A model generated the notes under the pieces. It ran no database searches and was not told the DNA's origin. It worked only from the letters and a program-made list of their open reading frames with translations. This document shows positions 1 through 12,733 of a DNA stretch of 64,000 bases, in pieces. Position numbers and translations under genes: made by a program. Numbering within the stretch: the first letter of the stretch is position 1; each line of letters begins with the position of its first letter. The DNA is from Triops longicaudatus (taxonomy: Eukaryota; Arthropoda; Branchiopoda; Notostraca; Triopsidae). The stretch covers positions 248,001 through 312,000 of the forward strand of contig JAGQDJ010000003.1 of NCBI GenBank assembly GCA_022885665.1, in the 5' to 3' direction.

Positions 1-536
1 CTGGTGCCACTAGGGCCGTTCTTTCACCGTTGATTATGGAAAGAAGAATTTAGCAGACACTTTGTGTAGTGTAGAAAGTATGGATTATGATGTTATATAA
101 CATTGAACAAGAAATGACTCTTTCAGAAAGTGTAAGGTCGTCAATATCTTGCATTATACGATCAAGTAGAAAGGGATAGCACGTGTGCTAACATTGTAGG
201 GAGGGGACACGTAGGGCATACCATAAAAAAAAACTTAATAATTAAACTACAAACGCTTTGAAAATTGGGAAAATTAGACATTTATTAAATACAAGGAAGT
301 CAAATTTAGAAAATACAAGGGAATACAAAAGGTTACGGTGGAAGATAAATAAAAACTAAATTTGCCGACCTTTTTATTGAAAATTGAACCGTGAGCCCCA
401 CTGGCGAATTCAGCGAATCGCCGATTGCTTTCTCCGGTTACACTTGCGTCAACAAAGATTTGGCGCGTTGCGAGTTGCGTGGTCTTCTCCCTGTATTTAC
501 TTTAACTTTTGTGTAATTATTTAACTACCTTTCACC
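1..536. other. Non-coding start of window, 5' flank of MCM6
   Basis: No open frame or splice-consistent exon is visible here. The left part is AT-rich; the last 150 bases are more GC-rich and would hold the MCM6 promoter and 5' leader. No TATA box is apparent. Confidence 0.6.
459..466 (+). promoter_or_regulatory. Candidate E2F site upstream of MCM6
   Basis: The octamer TTTGGCGC matches the E2F consensus TTTSGCGC and lies 71 bases before the MCM6 start codon. MCM genes are established E2F targets at G1/S, so position and identity fit. An 8-mer can occur by chance and no second site was found nearby. Confidence 0.45.
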
Positions 537-3500
537 ATGGATGTTGCCGATTCACAAACAGGACAACAACACGTCAAAGATGAAGTCGGAGACCGATGCC
601 AAAAGCTTTTCCAAGACTTCCTAAACGAGTAAGAAAATAGGCATCTTGTGTCACCAGCATTTCGTAAAACTTATATTACTAAAGAAACTAACATATAGCG
701 TTTTTCTAGGTACCAAGATGAGAACGGAGAGCTCAAATATGAAGAAGAAGCCAAATTTCTCATAAAACCTGAGAGAAATACCCTTCAAGTGCATTTTCCC
801 GACATTGAAAAACACAACCAAAATTTGGCGACGACTATTATTGAAGAATATTTCAGGTATCATTATCTGTAACACCCGCTTTCTTTTTCAGAATATTTTG
901 TAGTGTTTTATATTATCTTTTGCTAATTCATCTGCAAATTACAGGGTCTATCCGTACTTATGCCGCGCAGTCGCCCACTTCGTGCGGGAACGCTCGGAAG
1001 TTGCTGTCGAAAAAGAGTATTACTTAAGCTTAGTCGACGTTTCCAACCGTCTCAAGATCCGTGGTCTAACCACCAGCCGTATCGGCACCTTATTACGCAT
1101 TTCTGGCCAAGTAGTCCGTACACATCCCGTTCACCCCGAACTCGTCTCCGGCACTTTCACATGCCTCGATTGCCAAACTGTCATCCCCAATGTCGAGCAG
1201 CAATTCAAGTACACTCAGCCCACCATTTGCCGGAATCCGGTGTGCAGTAACCGCTCGCGTTTTTCGCTGGACGTGAACAAATCCCGTTTCGTCGACTTCC
1301 AGAAATTGCGCATCCAAGAAACGCAAGCCGAACTCCCACGAGGGTGCATTCCTCGGAGCGTAGAAGTCGTCGTACGTGCTGAAGCAGTAGAAGTTGCCCA
1401 AGCTGGTGACAAATGCGACTTCACAGGTACTTTAATTGTCGTACCAGACGTCGGGTCTATCTCTTTGCCGGGGGCGAGAGCCGAATCCGGAGCGAGGAGA
1501 GGCAACGAAGGACCGGACAGTGAAGGTGTGAGAGGCTTAAAAGCTCTCGGAGTCCGGGATTTGCATTATAGAACCGCATTCTTGGCCTGTAGCGTCCAAG
1601 CTACCAATCCGAGGGTAAATAAATAAAAAAAAAAATCTTTTTTAACTTAAATCTCTTGCAGTTTGGCGGCAAAGATATACGGTCCGAGGATATGACTGCA
1701 GAAGCTTTGAAAGCACAGATGAGTGAAGCTGAATGGCAACGCATTTACGACATGAGCCGGGACAAAAACTTGTACAACAATTTAATCACGTCCCTGTTTC
1801 CTACTGTTCACGGCAACGATGAAGTTAAGCGAGGCATTCTGCTCATGCTTTTTGGAGGCGTACCCAAGAAAACTATAGAAGGCACGGCCTTAAGAGGCGA
1901 TATCAATGTTTGCATTGTTGGAGACCCATCTACTGCCAAATCTCAGTTCTTGAAACAAGTAAAGAGTCTTTAAGTCTGTTTTTTTTTATTCGTATTTACT
2001 AGCAATTTTCTTGTTTAATGCATTCGTTTTGTTTGACTTTCTTTCATCAACTTTTTTATGTGTGATTTTAGTTTCTTAGTTTCTCGATGCGTTTTGATGG
2101 TTCGGTTAGTTTCTGTTGATTTGGTTGATCTAAATTTTGGGCTTGTTTTCGTTTATGTTTTCAGGTAGCGGATTTCAGTCCGAGAGCCGTTTACACGTCC
2201 GGCAAAGCGTCAACTGCCGCGGGTTTGACAGCAGCTGTAGTGAAAGATGAAGAATCGTTCGAGTTTGTGATAGAAGCCGGGGCCTTAATGTTAGCAGACA
2301 ACGGAGTGTGTTGTATTGACGAGTTCGATAAAATGGATCCACGGGATCAGGTGGCCATCCACGAAGCTATGGAACAGCAAACCATTTCTATAACTAAAGT
2401 AATTTACAACATTCAAGAAATTTGATTCAGGGAAGGAATGTTCACATTTGTTCTTTGTACGATTAGGCTGGTATTAAAGCGACGTTGAATGCGCGAGCTT
2501 CGATTCTAGCGGCTGCCAATCCCGTAGCGGGGCGCTACGATCGATCCAAGTCCCTGCAGCAGAACATCAACCTCGGAGCGCCGATTATGTCCCGTTTCGA
2601 TCTGTTTTTCATCCTGGTGGATGAATGCAGCGAAATGGTGGACTATTCCATCGCCAGACGGATTGTGGACCTGCATTGTCGCCGACTCGATTCTATCGAA
2701 AGAATTTACAGCGAAGAAGAAATTCAGAGATATATTCTCTTTGCCCGTCAATTTAAACCCTTGCTCACCAAAGTAATGAGATACTGTTTTAAGTAACATT
2801 TATTTCAGTTAGCTTTGAATTTTAACGTTTGTTTCAGTTGACACGGATTTTTCGTTTGGTAACGATTTATTTAATTTAAAGCGACCCTTTGTGATATTTT
2901 TTGACCTTTTTGTTATTTTTTTATTACTTTTACTATTTTTCAGGAAGCAGGGGATATATTGGTCGACCAGTACCGGCATTTACGGCAGAGAGACGTGGGC
3001 GGAGCGACACAGTCTTCATGGAGAATCACTGTGCGTCAACTTGAAAGTATGGTGCGGTTAGCAGAAGCGATGGCTCGAATGCACTGCTCCGATAGTGTGA
3101 GTTTTCGTAGGATTTAAACGAACTCTGTTTTTTTTTTTACTTTTGCGTTGTAATTCTAAATTACCGCATTAACGGAATTACTCTCCGAGTGTAGAAATTA
3201 AGAGTGATGTTATTATTATTAATATTAATATTATTATTATAGGTTGAAGCAAAACACGTGAAAGAAGCTTTTCGATTATTGAACAAATCCATCATTCGCG
3301 TGGAACAGCCTGATGTTCATTTGGACGAAGATCCTTTCGCGAACGGCGAAGATCAAAACTTGGAAGATGGGAACGAAACTCCTGCACATCCTGGAGTGAA
3401 CGGTATTTTAAATATGTCAATTAACTAGGACAGTTTTTCATTTAGTGACTTGTGCTTCGAATTTGCGGTACAGGTGATGCTGTTTTAGAGCCAGCCACGC

Positions 3501-3987
3501 CCCAGCCGCAAGTACAGCACAAGAAGTTGAAACTGTCATTCGAAGAGTACAAAAGTATGTCAAACTTGATATTGATGTACATTCGTCGCGAAGAGAGCCG
3601 ACAGGAAGAAGAGGGTGGAGAAGGGACAAAACGAAGCGATGTCGTTAATTGGTTTCTTAATGAGATTCAAGGCGAGATTGAAACTGAAGCCGAATTGGTT
3701 GAGAAGAAGATTTTGACCGAGAAAGTTATCGATCGACTTATCTATCACGTAAGCGTTCTGTATAATTTTGGTGTCCTTTTCATCAAGTCAATAGTGAATT
3801 GAAATATCAAAGATTTAAGAAAAAATTATGGCTGAGTGCTGTGAGCAAAGTGAATAATTATTTCGCATTATTTTAGGATCAAGTTCTCATTCCCTTGGGC
3901 CATACAGGATTAAAAGGCAGAGAAGAGACTTCGCAAGAAGAAGACCCGTTTTTGGTTGTCCATCCTAACTATGTATTTGATGTGTAA
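537..3987 (+). CDS. MCM6: DNA replication licensing factor MCM6
   Basis: MCM6 is one of the six subunits of the MCM2-7 helicase that is loaded at origins and unwinds DNA in the nucleus. Ten exons join in phase: 537-628, 710-856, 945-1614, 1662-1958, 2165-2398, 2467-2772, 2944-3096, 3243-3402, 3474-3748 and 3877-3987. They give 814 residues, close to the human 821. The start MDVADSQTGQQ closely resembles the animal MCM6 N-terminus. A CxxC...CxxxxC zinc motif lies near residues 152-180, Walker A (GDPSTAKS) near 390, Walker B (CCIDEFDKM) near 451, and the arginine-finger motif (SRFDLFF) near 521. The C-terminal winged-helix region is present and the gene looks intact. Introns are short (47-206 bases). 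Splice sites were assigned by eye. Confidence 0.97.
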
Positions 3988-5458
3988 TTGCTGACTTGAT
4001 TCCATACACTGCATCGTACCATTTGTTCAAAGGTTACTTTTGTACTCGCTAATACAGTTTTCCTACTGAAGAATTACAAACTTGTTATCATTGTTCATTA
4101 TTAAAAAGTCATCCTATGTGTTCTTCAAGAGAACTTTGTATTGACTCTGATAAACTGGTATTAGTGACAGCGTAAGAAGGAAGGTTGTTTTATGATTTAT
4201 GGGCACCAAAAACACCGTTAGATTCAAGAACTAAATGACGTCACGATTTTAAGAAATTCCGGTTCGAACTGTAACGCGTGATAATCCCAATGACGACGAT
4301 CATGAAGTACTGAGAGGTGGCTGAATTAAGTGAAGCTTAAAAACCGACGATCAGTACTGTGTTATCATGAGCATTATCATTACTTAAGACTTCTCGCGTC
4401 AACTCGCGAGTAGCATGATCACACTTGTTATTCGAATCTATGATCTTGAGATTACAGTACAAGACAATGCATAAAGAACTGTTTTGTGTCGGTTCCTTCT
4501 CAGAGCTTTTCAAAAGATCAAGGACGTTAATTAAAAAATGAAATACCAGGCCACGAAGGGTTTGTGGTACAGTTTTGGCGAGAGATAGCGTCTTGTAAAC
4601 TTATTACGACAAGATAATGCATGCACCTTGGCATCTTTGCGTTGACCGGTGATTATCACTTGACATTCAAGTTTAATAATCTCTTAGACTGAAACGCAGG
4701 CATGAAGGTTGTCCTTGTTTTGCTATAGAAGGTTCACAGAATGTTTTCTCTGAAGAATTGCAGCGGCTGAAACAAGGAAAAATGGCAGACAGCAGTAATT
4801 CTGACGTTGACCATAAGTAGATAAAAATCAAGACTTCATGGAAACCATCAGTTCCGTGAATTTTAGCTTCACTTGCCTAGATTTTTCGCTTCCTAAGATC
4901 ATAAAATTGATGTGGTGTCAAGGCCGCTTCATTGAACTATCTGATTTTATTTTTTGACTTAACTCTAATAACCAATGTGGGAGAAAAAGTCATTTTAGAA
5001 AAATGTGTGACGATTTCGTGATTTAAAGATATTTTACATTATAATCGTGTTTCTTCACACAATTTTCTGCGGTTTTTTCGCAATTTTTGGCCGAAGTGAA
5101 AGGGTTACAGGTGTTGCGTCTAATGGCGGATTTGCGGTTTCCACGGCTTCGATAGATGATACTACTGAATCTGGAAAAGACGCGTAACGTGTATCGAGGA
5201 AATAGCAATAATTTGAATAATTGCAGGAAAATGCTAATGTCACATTCTGCCTTGTAAAAACTCAGGTCAAATCAATATACACCGACTAACGTCATTCTAC
5301 CCATGGTCTCTAAATCCTAGCTTAACCTAAAATCGGGAAAAATAGGCTAAAATAGACGGTTACACCTGTCCACTCTATGTATGTCACGAACATTAGAAGC
5401 CTGCATGCATCCCAAAGAGTCCTCAGAACGTCTCTCCAGTATAAACCTAGTGTCCAAG
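3988..5458. other. Intergenic: MCM6 to GPCR
   Basis: No coding segment is recognised. A CRE-like palindrome TGACGTCA occurs at about 4237. The stretch should hold the MCM6 3' end and the receptor promoter. Confidence 0.5.
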
Positions 5459-7304
5459 ATGGACGAAGCATTCTTTTCTGCAAATTCCAGTTTGACGGAC
5501 TACAACGCAAACTTTACCTTAGACACGTTTGAAAATTTTACGTTCTTGAACACAACGAATGAAACTTTAAGCACCACTAATATCTTTGTGCCCACTCCGG
5601 TTGGGTGGTCTTTTGTCAAAATTGGAATGCTTATTGCCCAAATTTTATTAATGGGTGTGACAATCTTCGGAAATCTGCTGGTGGTCGGTTCTGTGATGAT
5701 TGAAAAAAAGTTGCAAACGCCTTTTAATTACTACATAGTCAACTTGGCCTTGACGGATATGAACGTAGGCCTCTCGGTTATGTCCATTTTCACTATTTAT
5801 AATGTGTACGGATATTTTCCCTTCAATCCTGCCGTGTGCGCTTATTGGATTTGGAGTGATTTTACCATGACCTTTGAATCTGTCGCCACTTTAGCCGCTA
5901 TAAGGTGATTTGCTTAAGGTTAAGGTGCACCTAATGCTCTTATGGGCGAAAAACGCAGGAGACTAGTCAGGTCATTATTTCAGAAATCTTTCCGACATTA
6001 ATGTAAAGGACTATTAAGTGCACTTCTAAGCGCTTTTTGTGAAGTATTGCTTTACAAGTTTGCAAAACGGAATCAAATTTTCACATTTTTTCGAACAAAT
6101 ATTTTTTAAAGATTGAGCTTTGATATGTTCTAGATTATTTTTAAACGAATTTCCAAAGAATTGCAATCCGACAATTAGTTTTTGAATTACGACCTGACTA
6201 GTTTTTACCAATTTCCGTTCACGCCACATAAAAACATGAGATGGCATTGGGAAGCAATGGAAAAATGCCTTGAGCTTGCAATGCCACCTATAGGTCTGCG
6301 TGGTCCCCAGCTGAGATGCACTGTCCTATTAAGGCACTTATGCATGCAAAGCTGGTGATAAGCATTAAAATTAAATAATAATAAATAAATAGAAATAAAA
6401 ATAAACAAATTAAATAATGTTTACATATTTTACTAGCATTGACCGATTTTGGTCAGTAACTTGGTCAATCCACTATCGGAATCACAATTCGGGGTCCAAG
6501 TCTCTCCTCATTATCATCGTGACTTGGTGTGTCGTTAACTCCGTCTGGCTACCGGCTTTCGTGTGGGATCGGCTGTACAATGTATACGCACCTGGTGAAT
6601 GTGAATGGGATCCTAGACGCAACCTGCACACTGTCGTTTATGTCGGGATTCTCGGCTACTACATGCCTTTGCTAGTTATGCTAACCGCTTACACACGTAT
6701 TTTTTACGTTATGATGAAACGGATGCGTCAGATTGCTCAGTCCAAAAAAGTTGAAGTCAGCACTATTTCGGTATATAAGAAAAGAAATACATAAAAATAA
6801 AGACTCAGAAAGATTGCTCTCTTTGAAGGCTATATCGCATAATGAATCCTCCGATGCAGGACCAACGTCTACTTACCAGCCGATCAATCAGCCTGCAGGC
6901 AATCCGAACCAATTAAGGATCCCGAAACAAGCAGGTGGCGGTAGTAGCCCAGCCATAGTGAAGAAATCCGAAGCGGACATGGCTCGTACTAAAAGAGAGC
7001 GCAAGGCTTTCTACACCTTAGGACACATTGTTCTTATGTTCTTAATTTGCTGGATTCCATTCTACTCCCTCTTCTTGGTACTAACATAAAGGGATTGAAT
7101 ACACACATTGATTTTTTTTCCTTTTTTGTTAAATAGATCAATCCGTTAGCACCCAAATTTTTCCCTGGCTGGTACCAGGAATTTGCGTACTGGATGGCTT
7201 ACTTGAACTCGGCCGTGAATCCCGTGGTCTACGGCGTTGGCAACGAAGACTTTCGCCGCTCTTTCAAGCGAATAGTGACGTGTCAATTCTGGCATGACAT
7301 TTGA
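5459..7304 (+). CDS. Orphan rhodopsin-like GPCR, muscarinic/histamine-H3-like amine receptor
   Basis: Four exons, 5459-5904, 6437-6770, 6829-7077 and 7137-7304, join in phase to 398 residues with seven membrane segments. The N-terminus has five N-glycosylation sequons. TM3 carries C3.25 and, seven residues later, the amine-binding Asp3.32 (CAYWIWSD). TM3 ends in SIDRF, a variant of DRY. The second extracellular loop has APGEC, comparable to PPGEC of muscarinic receptors. TM6 has CWIPF and TM7 has NSAVNPVVY, followed by a short tail. The third intracellular loop is short. I chose ATG 5459 because its context (AAGATGG) is good; an in-frame ATG at 5381 would add 26 residues in poor context. The ligand is not determined: acetylcholine, histamine or another amine is possible. 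Intron 1 carries a dispersed repeat. The frame change near 6780 is explained by a 58-base intron. Confidence 0.88.
5921..6312 (+). repeat. Dispersed repeat copy 1, in GPCR intron 1
   Basis: This block is homologous over its full length, in inverse orientation, to 13285-13704. In the first 54 bases only four differ, including the shared run CTCTTATGGGCGAAAAAC. Similarity begins at TAAGGTGCACC and stops after GGTCCCCAGCT, with unrelated flanks, as expected of a transposed unit. It starts 16 bases after the splice donor. No long terminal inverted repeat or coding capacity is visible. Confidence 0.85.
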
Positions 7305-7855
7305 GTGCAATTGCGGAGCGCGTGCCACAGACTTAGTGATTGAGTCCTTATCACATAACTTAGCATCCGAATTCGCATTATACTAGTCTAGTGACTTTGG
7401 TTGATAATCCTTCAACTGCTGTAACACAAAGAGGCTCCTCCTTTGTTCTCGATTTTCGTGGTTAAGTTATCTTTATTTCTGTAAATAGGCCAGCCGTCTG
7501 AAAGTTATAAACGTCAGTAACATGACCCATTATTGCTGATCAGTTTAATTCAATTTAGTGGCTTCTTTATCACCAGGATGTGCATTAAGAACTTGCGTAA
7601 GAGCGCAAATCTTTTGCCAGTAATCCGTAAACAGAGCAAAATCATTAGCTCGCTTGGATGTTTGATTTAGGATCTGGAGATTTCCTCCTTGTCAACGGCT
7701 TAGTTTTGCTGATGCGATCGTTGAAATTTAAACTTGAGACTGATAAGGTTGCGAAATAATCAAAGATTGCGATAATAGACCGCACCCTTGGAAATTAAAT
7801 ATAAAGGCAGCCGACAAGCGAAGCTTTACATCATTTGGCTCGTGGACTACCTTCT
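7305..7855. other. Intergenic: GPCR to first chitin-binding gene
   Basis: No coding segment is seen. The distal end contains the core promoter of the downstream peritrophin gene. Confidence 0.55.
7800..7807 (+). promoter_or_regulatory. TATA box of first chitin-binding gene
   Basis: TATAAAGG lies 56 bases before the start codon, and a TCATTT initiator-like sequence follows about 30 bases downstream. The spacing is that of a standard RNA polymerase II core promoter with a short leader. Confidence 0.6.
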
Positions 7856-9526
7856 ATGATCATGAAACAGTTGGTGTTTGTAGTTTGCCTCGCGTTTTTG
7901 CAAGGTACAACCTTTAAATAAAATTGTGGCAAAGAAAAATACTAATTTCCTATTATTTTAGGTGTACTCTGTGCTCCTCAGCAGGTAATTTTTCTGATTT
8001 ACGTTACAAGCTTGCCTTTACTCTCACAAATTGCTGTGCATTACCGTTCCTTCCCTCGATTTATTTGCTCGTGTTTAATTAGAAGAGTGTGCCCGCCGAT
8101 TTCGTTTGTACTTCCGACGGACACTTCGCCGTAAGCCAGTGTTCGGAGCAGTACATCATTTGCACCAACGGTGTCGCCACCGTAGTGGTAATGAACTGAT
8201 ATTACTTTGCAAAGAAATCTCGACAGCATTTTTAGATGTAATTCTTGGCTCCTTTTTCCATTGTGTGCCATTTTTATTCCGTGATCACAACAGCCTTGCC
8301 CAAGCAATACCGTATTTTTCGAATATCAACCTGGCGTCGGCATTTGCGTCGACCCCGTGAGTATTGGCTGCGAAGTGGTGACCACCAACCAGCCACTCAC
8401 TACTCCTTACGTTCCTGATGGCTTCTGTAAAGACCAGTACGGTGACTTTGCCATTCCTGGATTGTGCTCCGGATACTACGTGCTTTGCGTGAACGACATC
8501 GCTTACATTCAGGTATTCTTATCCTTTCTTATTTTTTAAAATAACAATAAATATTACTTATTCCGGTCAAATGTAGCTATGTCCCGCTAACTACATTTTC
8601 AACCCTGTCACCCTGCACTGCGACGATCCTTCCCGCGTTGATTGTTACAATGGTGGAAGCACCACACCCTCTACTACCACCACGACTACCACGACCACCA
8701 CCACCACGACACCGAGTCCTACTGCAGCCTGGATTTGCCCTGAAGAAAATGGTAAAGTTCTATTACCTTTAAACAAGAAACTTTGAACATATTTTAGAGA
8801 CACAGGAATCAAATATCCCTTCATGCAAGTAAAAGCTCATTTAGGTTATCTGATTCTGCACGGTTTTCTAAAAAAAGTCTCCTATTTATTCATGAACTTG
8901 ACAAAGTAGGAAAAAAAGCACTTTTTTGTTGAAAATAACGGTATGCTCGTATTTTTTAGTTTTCAAGATTTCGTATTTAATATTCTCAATATGTTTGCCT
9001 TTCAAGGAAACTTTGCTATTCAAACTGTGGAATGCTCGCGCCAGTACTACCAGTGTATTTCCGGTGTTGCTTACGTCCAGGTACGTGTTAAGAGCTACTT
9101 CACCTTAAACACACCGTCATATAATGATTTGGTGAATTGCAGACTTGTGCCAGTGATGCTATTTTCAACCCGAAAACTTTGGAATGCGACCGACCAGAAG
9201 CTGTGGATTGCGAGAGCGGCTTTTCGTGTCCAACCTCCGAAGGAACGTACCCAAGCCCGACTGACTGCAGGGATTACTATGTTTGCTTAGCAGGAAAGGC
9301 CATTAAACAGGTACCAACAGTCATATTCTTTTCTCGTGGCCTTTTCGTTTTACATATCGTTTTCCTGGCTTAATTATAGACTTGCCCATCCGGCTTGTAC
9401 TACAATCCCGACATTCAAAACTGCGATTGGCCCTCTAACGTGGACTGCCAAGTGAAGAAAGTTAAACGCGTGTCCAACCTCGTCAAGCAGGTTAAAAAGT
9501 TCCCCAAAACTGCTCTTAAGCACTAA
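7856..9526 (+). CDS. Secreted peritrophin-like protein with four CBM14 chitin-binding domains
   Basis: Eight exons, 7856-7904, 7962-7984, 8083-8187, 8294-8512, 8577-8751, 9007-9080, 9143-9310 and 9380-9526, join in phase to 319 residues. The first exon encodes a hydrophobic signal peptide. Four six-cysteine peritrophin-A (CBM14) domains follow, each with the aromatic C...YYxC core that binds chitin. Domains 2 and 3 are joined by a linker of about a dozen threonines, a likely O-glycosylated mucin spacer, and the tail is lysine-rich. Such proteins coat chitin in the gut lining or cuticle. Introns often fall at the same position within successive domains, a sign of growth by domain duplication. 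A start two codons downstream (ATG 7862) is equally possible. Confidence 0.9.
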
Positions 9527-9568
9527 ACTACCTACTTTTCGACTCAAACTCTGTCTTTATTAAAAACA

Positions 9569-9574
9569 AATAAA
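9569..9574 (+). terminator. Polyadenylation signal AATAAA, first chitin-binding gene
   Basis: A canonical AATAAA lies 43 bases after the stop codon and 95 bases before the next start codon, which supports two separate transcription units. Confidence 0.65.
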
Positions 9575-9668
9575 GGGAGATCTCTTGACTCCAGCTTTTG
9601 GGTTCGGTGGTTAGTTTCCGCTGACTTTATATGCTTTCCTGTAAATTTTAGAATAAATATGTTTGGTG

Positions 9669-12086
9669 ATGGGAATTACTGTTATTATTGCTATGGTTGC
9701 TGTACTACTGATAATTTTAGCAGTACACCAGCCTCGCACAGGCTAAAATAGTATCCAACAAAGACGAACCTAAGGAGGAATAATTAAATCTTAGGCCGCC
9801 AAGAACCCGGGCTTACAAGGCACCGAGATCGGAACTGATCCTTCTTACGATTGTCCTGCTAGCGGCGGCGTTTTCCCGCACCAACTCTGCCGTCAATATT
9901 ACTTCTGCGATATAAACAAAGTAGCCCATGTCTACCTTTGCCCGTACGATTACCTCTACGACTTGGTAAATAGCCTAATGTTCTCTTTCAGGTTGTAAAA
10001 TTTTATTTAAATACTTCATATTAACAGAGATATGACGGCTGCAATTATCCTGGTCTTACTGACTGCCAAAACAGAACCCGACCAGGTAAAGGAAACACCA
10101 CATCAATCATTCGTTAGATCCGTTTAAAGTGTACTGACGTCACAACATAACTTTCAGTTATTCCTTAAAGTTTATTTTCTAGTGGGTTACAAGGAGGTTT
10201 TACATGAAAACAATGTGATGAGAATTATATTTACTTTATACGTTTTTCAGTTTGTTTAAAGCTAGCTACCACAACAAAAATGAACTAACAAAGAACTATA
10301 CCTAAACTCGTCAAACATTGCGTCCGACCATTTCAATCGACAGCTTTTTGTGTGTGCTAGGAATTCTCATATAATTTTTGCATTTTTGGGTAATTTCTAG
10401 CAAAGAAAATTGTCCTTATGTAACTCGTTTCGAGTAGTTGTGACGTTCATTATTGAATAATTAATCTACTGCCTCAAAAAGTCTGAAAGAATGCATTTTT
10501 TTTTTGGTCAAACAATCGCAGAAGACGCAACGACTGCTGGTACCACTTCTGAGACGCCATCAACTACTGCCTCCAGTTTTAAGACGACATCAATATCAGA
10601 CGATTCGGTTAATTGCACCACCAATGGCTTTTATCCAGTTAGTGAGTGTTCCAACTCTTACTGGGTTTGCATCAGCGGAGAAGCTTACCCTGATGTACGT
10701 ATTGCTTGGCTAGCAAAGAAAATTGGTTCATCTAAACCAAGATTTATTTGTTGCAGAATTGCCCTGGAGATTCGGTCTTTGACAGTGAAACTAAAACTTG
10801 CAACGCACGCGAAAACGTCATTGGTTGCTTGACGACGACTACAACGACAACGCCGACTACAACGACAACGCCGACTACTACTACTACACCGGCTCCGTAT
10901 TATGTCTGCACTGAAGACGGATTCTTCCCTGCGGGCAATTGCACCAATTACTACTGGGTTTGCGTCGATCTCTCGCCTTATTTGCAGGTAAAAAAAATTC
11001 TTTTAGTTAATATTAGCATAACTCTTAAGAATTCACTAAGTAATCTTCGATAAAAATAAACAAGACGTAATGAAAAACATTTTTGTATTACCTAAGTCCA
11101 GACCGTTACTACCATTTTCAATAAGCCGACTAACAAGACCAATTTAAAAACGGGAATGCAAAGAAATGTGTAGAAAGTAACAGAAATATTATTAAAAGTC
11201 ATATTTGTCGTTCTAGAGATGTCCAGCCGACTCGTTCTACGACGCTGAAAAGGGAATTTGTACTAAACTAGATAACGCTACTAGTTGTCAATTTATCTGC
11301 CCGTCCAACGGATTTTTCGCAGTAGGAGAATGTAGTACCAAGTACTGGGTTTGCTATGATGGAAACGCTAACCTTCAAGTATGTATGGTCTATTTTACGT
11401 ACACAAACTATATATCGAAAAAAAATATAAGAAAATGCGAATTTTACGTGCTGGATTTTTAACAGCAATGCCCCGGTGGATCAGTGTTCGATGGAGCAAA
11501 GGGAATTTGTGCAGCGCCGGGTGATATTCCGTGTCCTACGCGTAATTTGATAATAACTATTATCTTTCTCTGTTCACTAGATTTAATTCTTAACTTTGAT
11601 TTTACACACAGCTGCCCCTGCAGAGAGTACGACTCCTACGACTACTACGATTCCTACAAGCACTACGACGAAAAGCTCCGTTGATCCGTTTAAATGCCCA
11701 TCTCCTTACGGATATTTCCGAGCCCCAGACAGTTGTTCTAGTTACTACATTTGCCAGAATGGGTACGCCACACGCATGGTAAGAAGACTACGATTTCCTT
11801 TTAATTTCTGTTCTATTTTGTTCTAAATCCGTATAGTATTTTTTGAAATCTGCATTTGAAATATTTGCCGTAATACGTAATTTCTATTATACTTTTCACC
11901 ACAGCATTTTTTTCACAAAACAAAATTACGACTTTTTAAATCACTTTTTTATTACTATTCTATTAATTTCTAATTAATAATTATAAATTATTAATTGTGT
12001 CATGTCAGGAGTGTCAACCTGGGTTGTGGTTCAACGACGTTCTCGATACTTGCGATTGGCCCTACAACGTAAAATGCGAGCTATAA
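9669..12086 (+). CDS. Secreted peritrophin/mucin-like protein with five CBM14 domains
   Basis: Nine exons, 9669-9722, 9795-9965, 10028-10085, 10522-10694, 10757-10987, 11217-11378, 11466-11541, 11612-11778 and 12009-12086, join in phase to 389 residues. Exon 1 encodes only a hydrophobic signal peptide. Five CBM14 domains follow, of six-cysteine type. Threonine-rich stretches lie before domains 2, 3 and 5 and look like mucin spacers. The central domains share a YWVC core, so they are closer to each other than to those of the upstream gene. Its start codon lies 142 bases from the upstream stop codon, and only a weak TATA-like TTTATATG (9626) precedes it. I infer a tandem duplicate expressed in the same tissue. 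The five-domain structure is firm; the exact start is less so. Confidence 0.87.
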
Positions 12087-12733
12087 TCGTTCAAACGTAC
12101 TAACCTTGCATGAACTTATTTGAAATGTGTCGAATTGTAGTTAATCTTAATGACACCATGCATTATGTACTATGCTATCATTCTTGAACTGTATGTGTTA
12201 GAATATGGATGCAATTCTGTGACACCCAGAAATCCGTTTATTTATATCACGATGAAAATACAGTTCTATCAGTGCAGCGATCGACATTAAAATAAAGTCT
12301 AGCAGAAGTTAAAAAAATCCTAATAAAATTTTGTGGTCTTTAATCTATGAAAGACAACATTTTCTTCGCACAGCGTACACTTACTTGTCCGATTATATTG
12401 TTCAATTAATACAAGATAGCAATACATAACTGAACCTGCTTCCCAATTTAATATAATTTTCATTTAACTTGCGTTTACGAAGGAAATTACAAACCCACGT
12501 CCATATTGTACACAAGACTGCGTCCTGTAACTGTGCGCAGTAATCTTCGGAAAAGTTTCGATTTGCGAACATAAACTATTCTTCACGATCTGCTTCCGCT
12601 TTTCATCCGAGCCATTTCATTAACCTAATTAAATGGGTAAATCACAAATAGTCCATACAGAAAGCTTAAAATTTAACAACTTTAATATATTTGACAAGCC
12701 GTACTGACATTGACACGGTAGCCTCAGCATAAA
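12087..12733. other. Convergent 3' intergenic region
   Basis: This AT-rich region separates the plus-strand peritrophin from the minus-strand TRPA gene. No open frame was found. It carries the polyadenylation signal of the upstream gene. Confidence 0.55.
12291..12296 (+). terminator. Polyadenylation signal AATAAA, second chitin-binding gene
   Basis: AATAAA occurs about 205 bases after the stop codon of the five-domain peritrophin, on the same strand, in an AT-rich 3' flank. Confidence 0.5.

Noticed and set aside
982..1626. Minus-strand and alternative-frame open frames across MCM6 exon 3
   Set aside because: The sense frame matches MCM6 closely; the others are shadows.
6733..6829. Apparent frameshift in the GPCR third intracellular loop
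   Set aside because: A 58-base GT-AG intron (6771-6828) restores frame exactly and has a normal length and pyrimidine tract, so the gene need not be broken.
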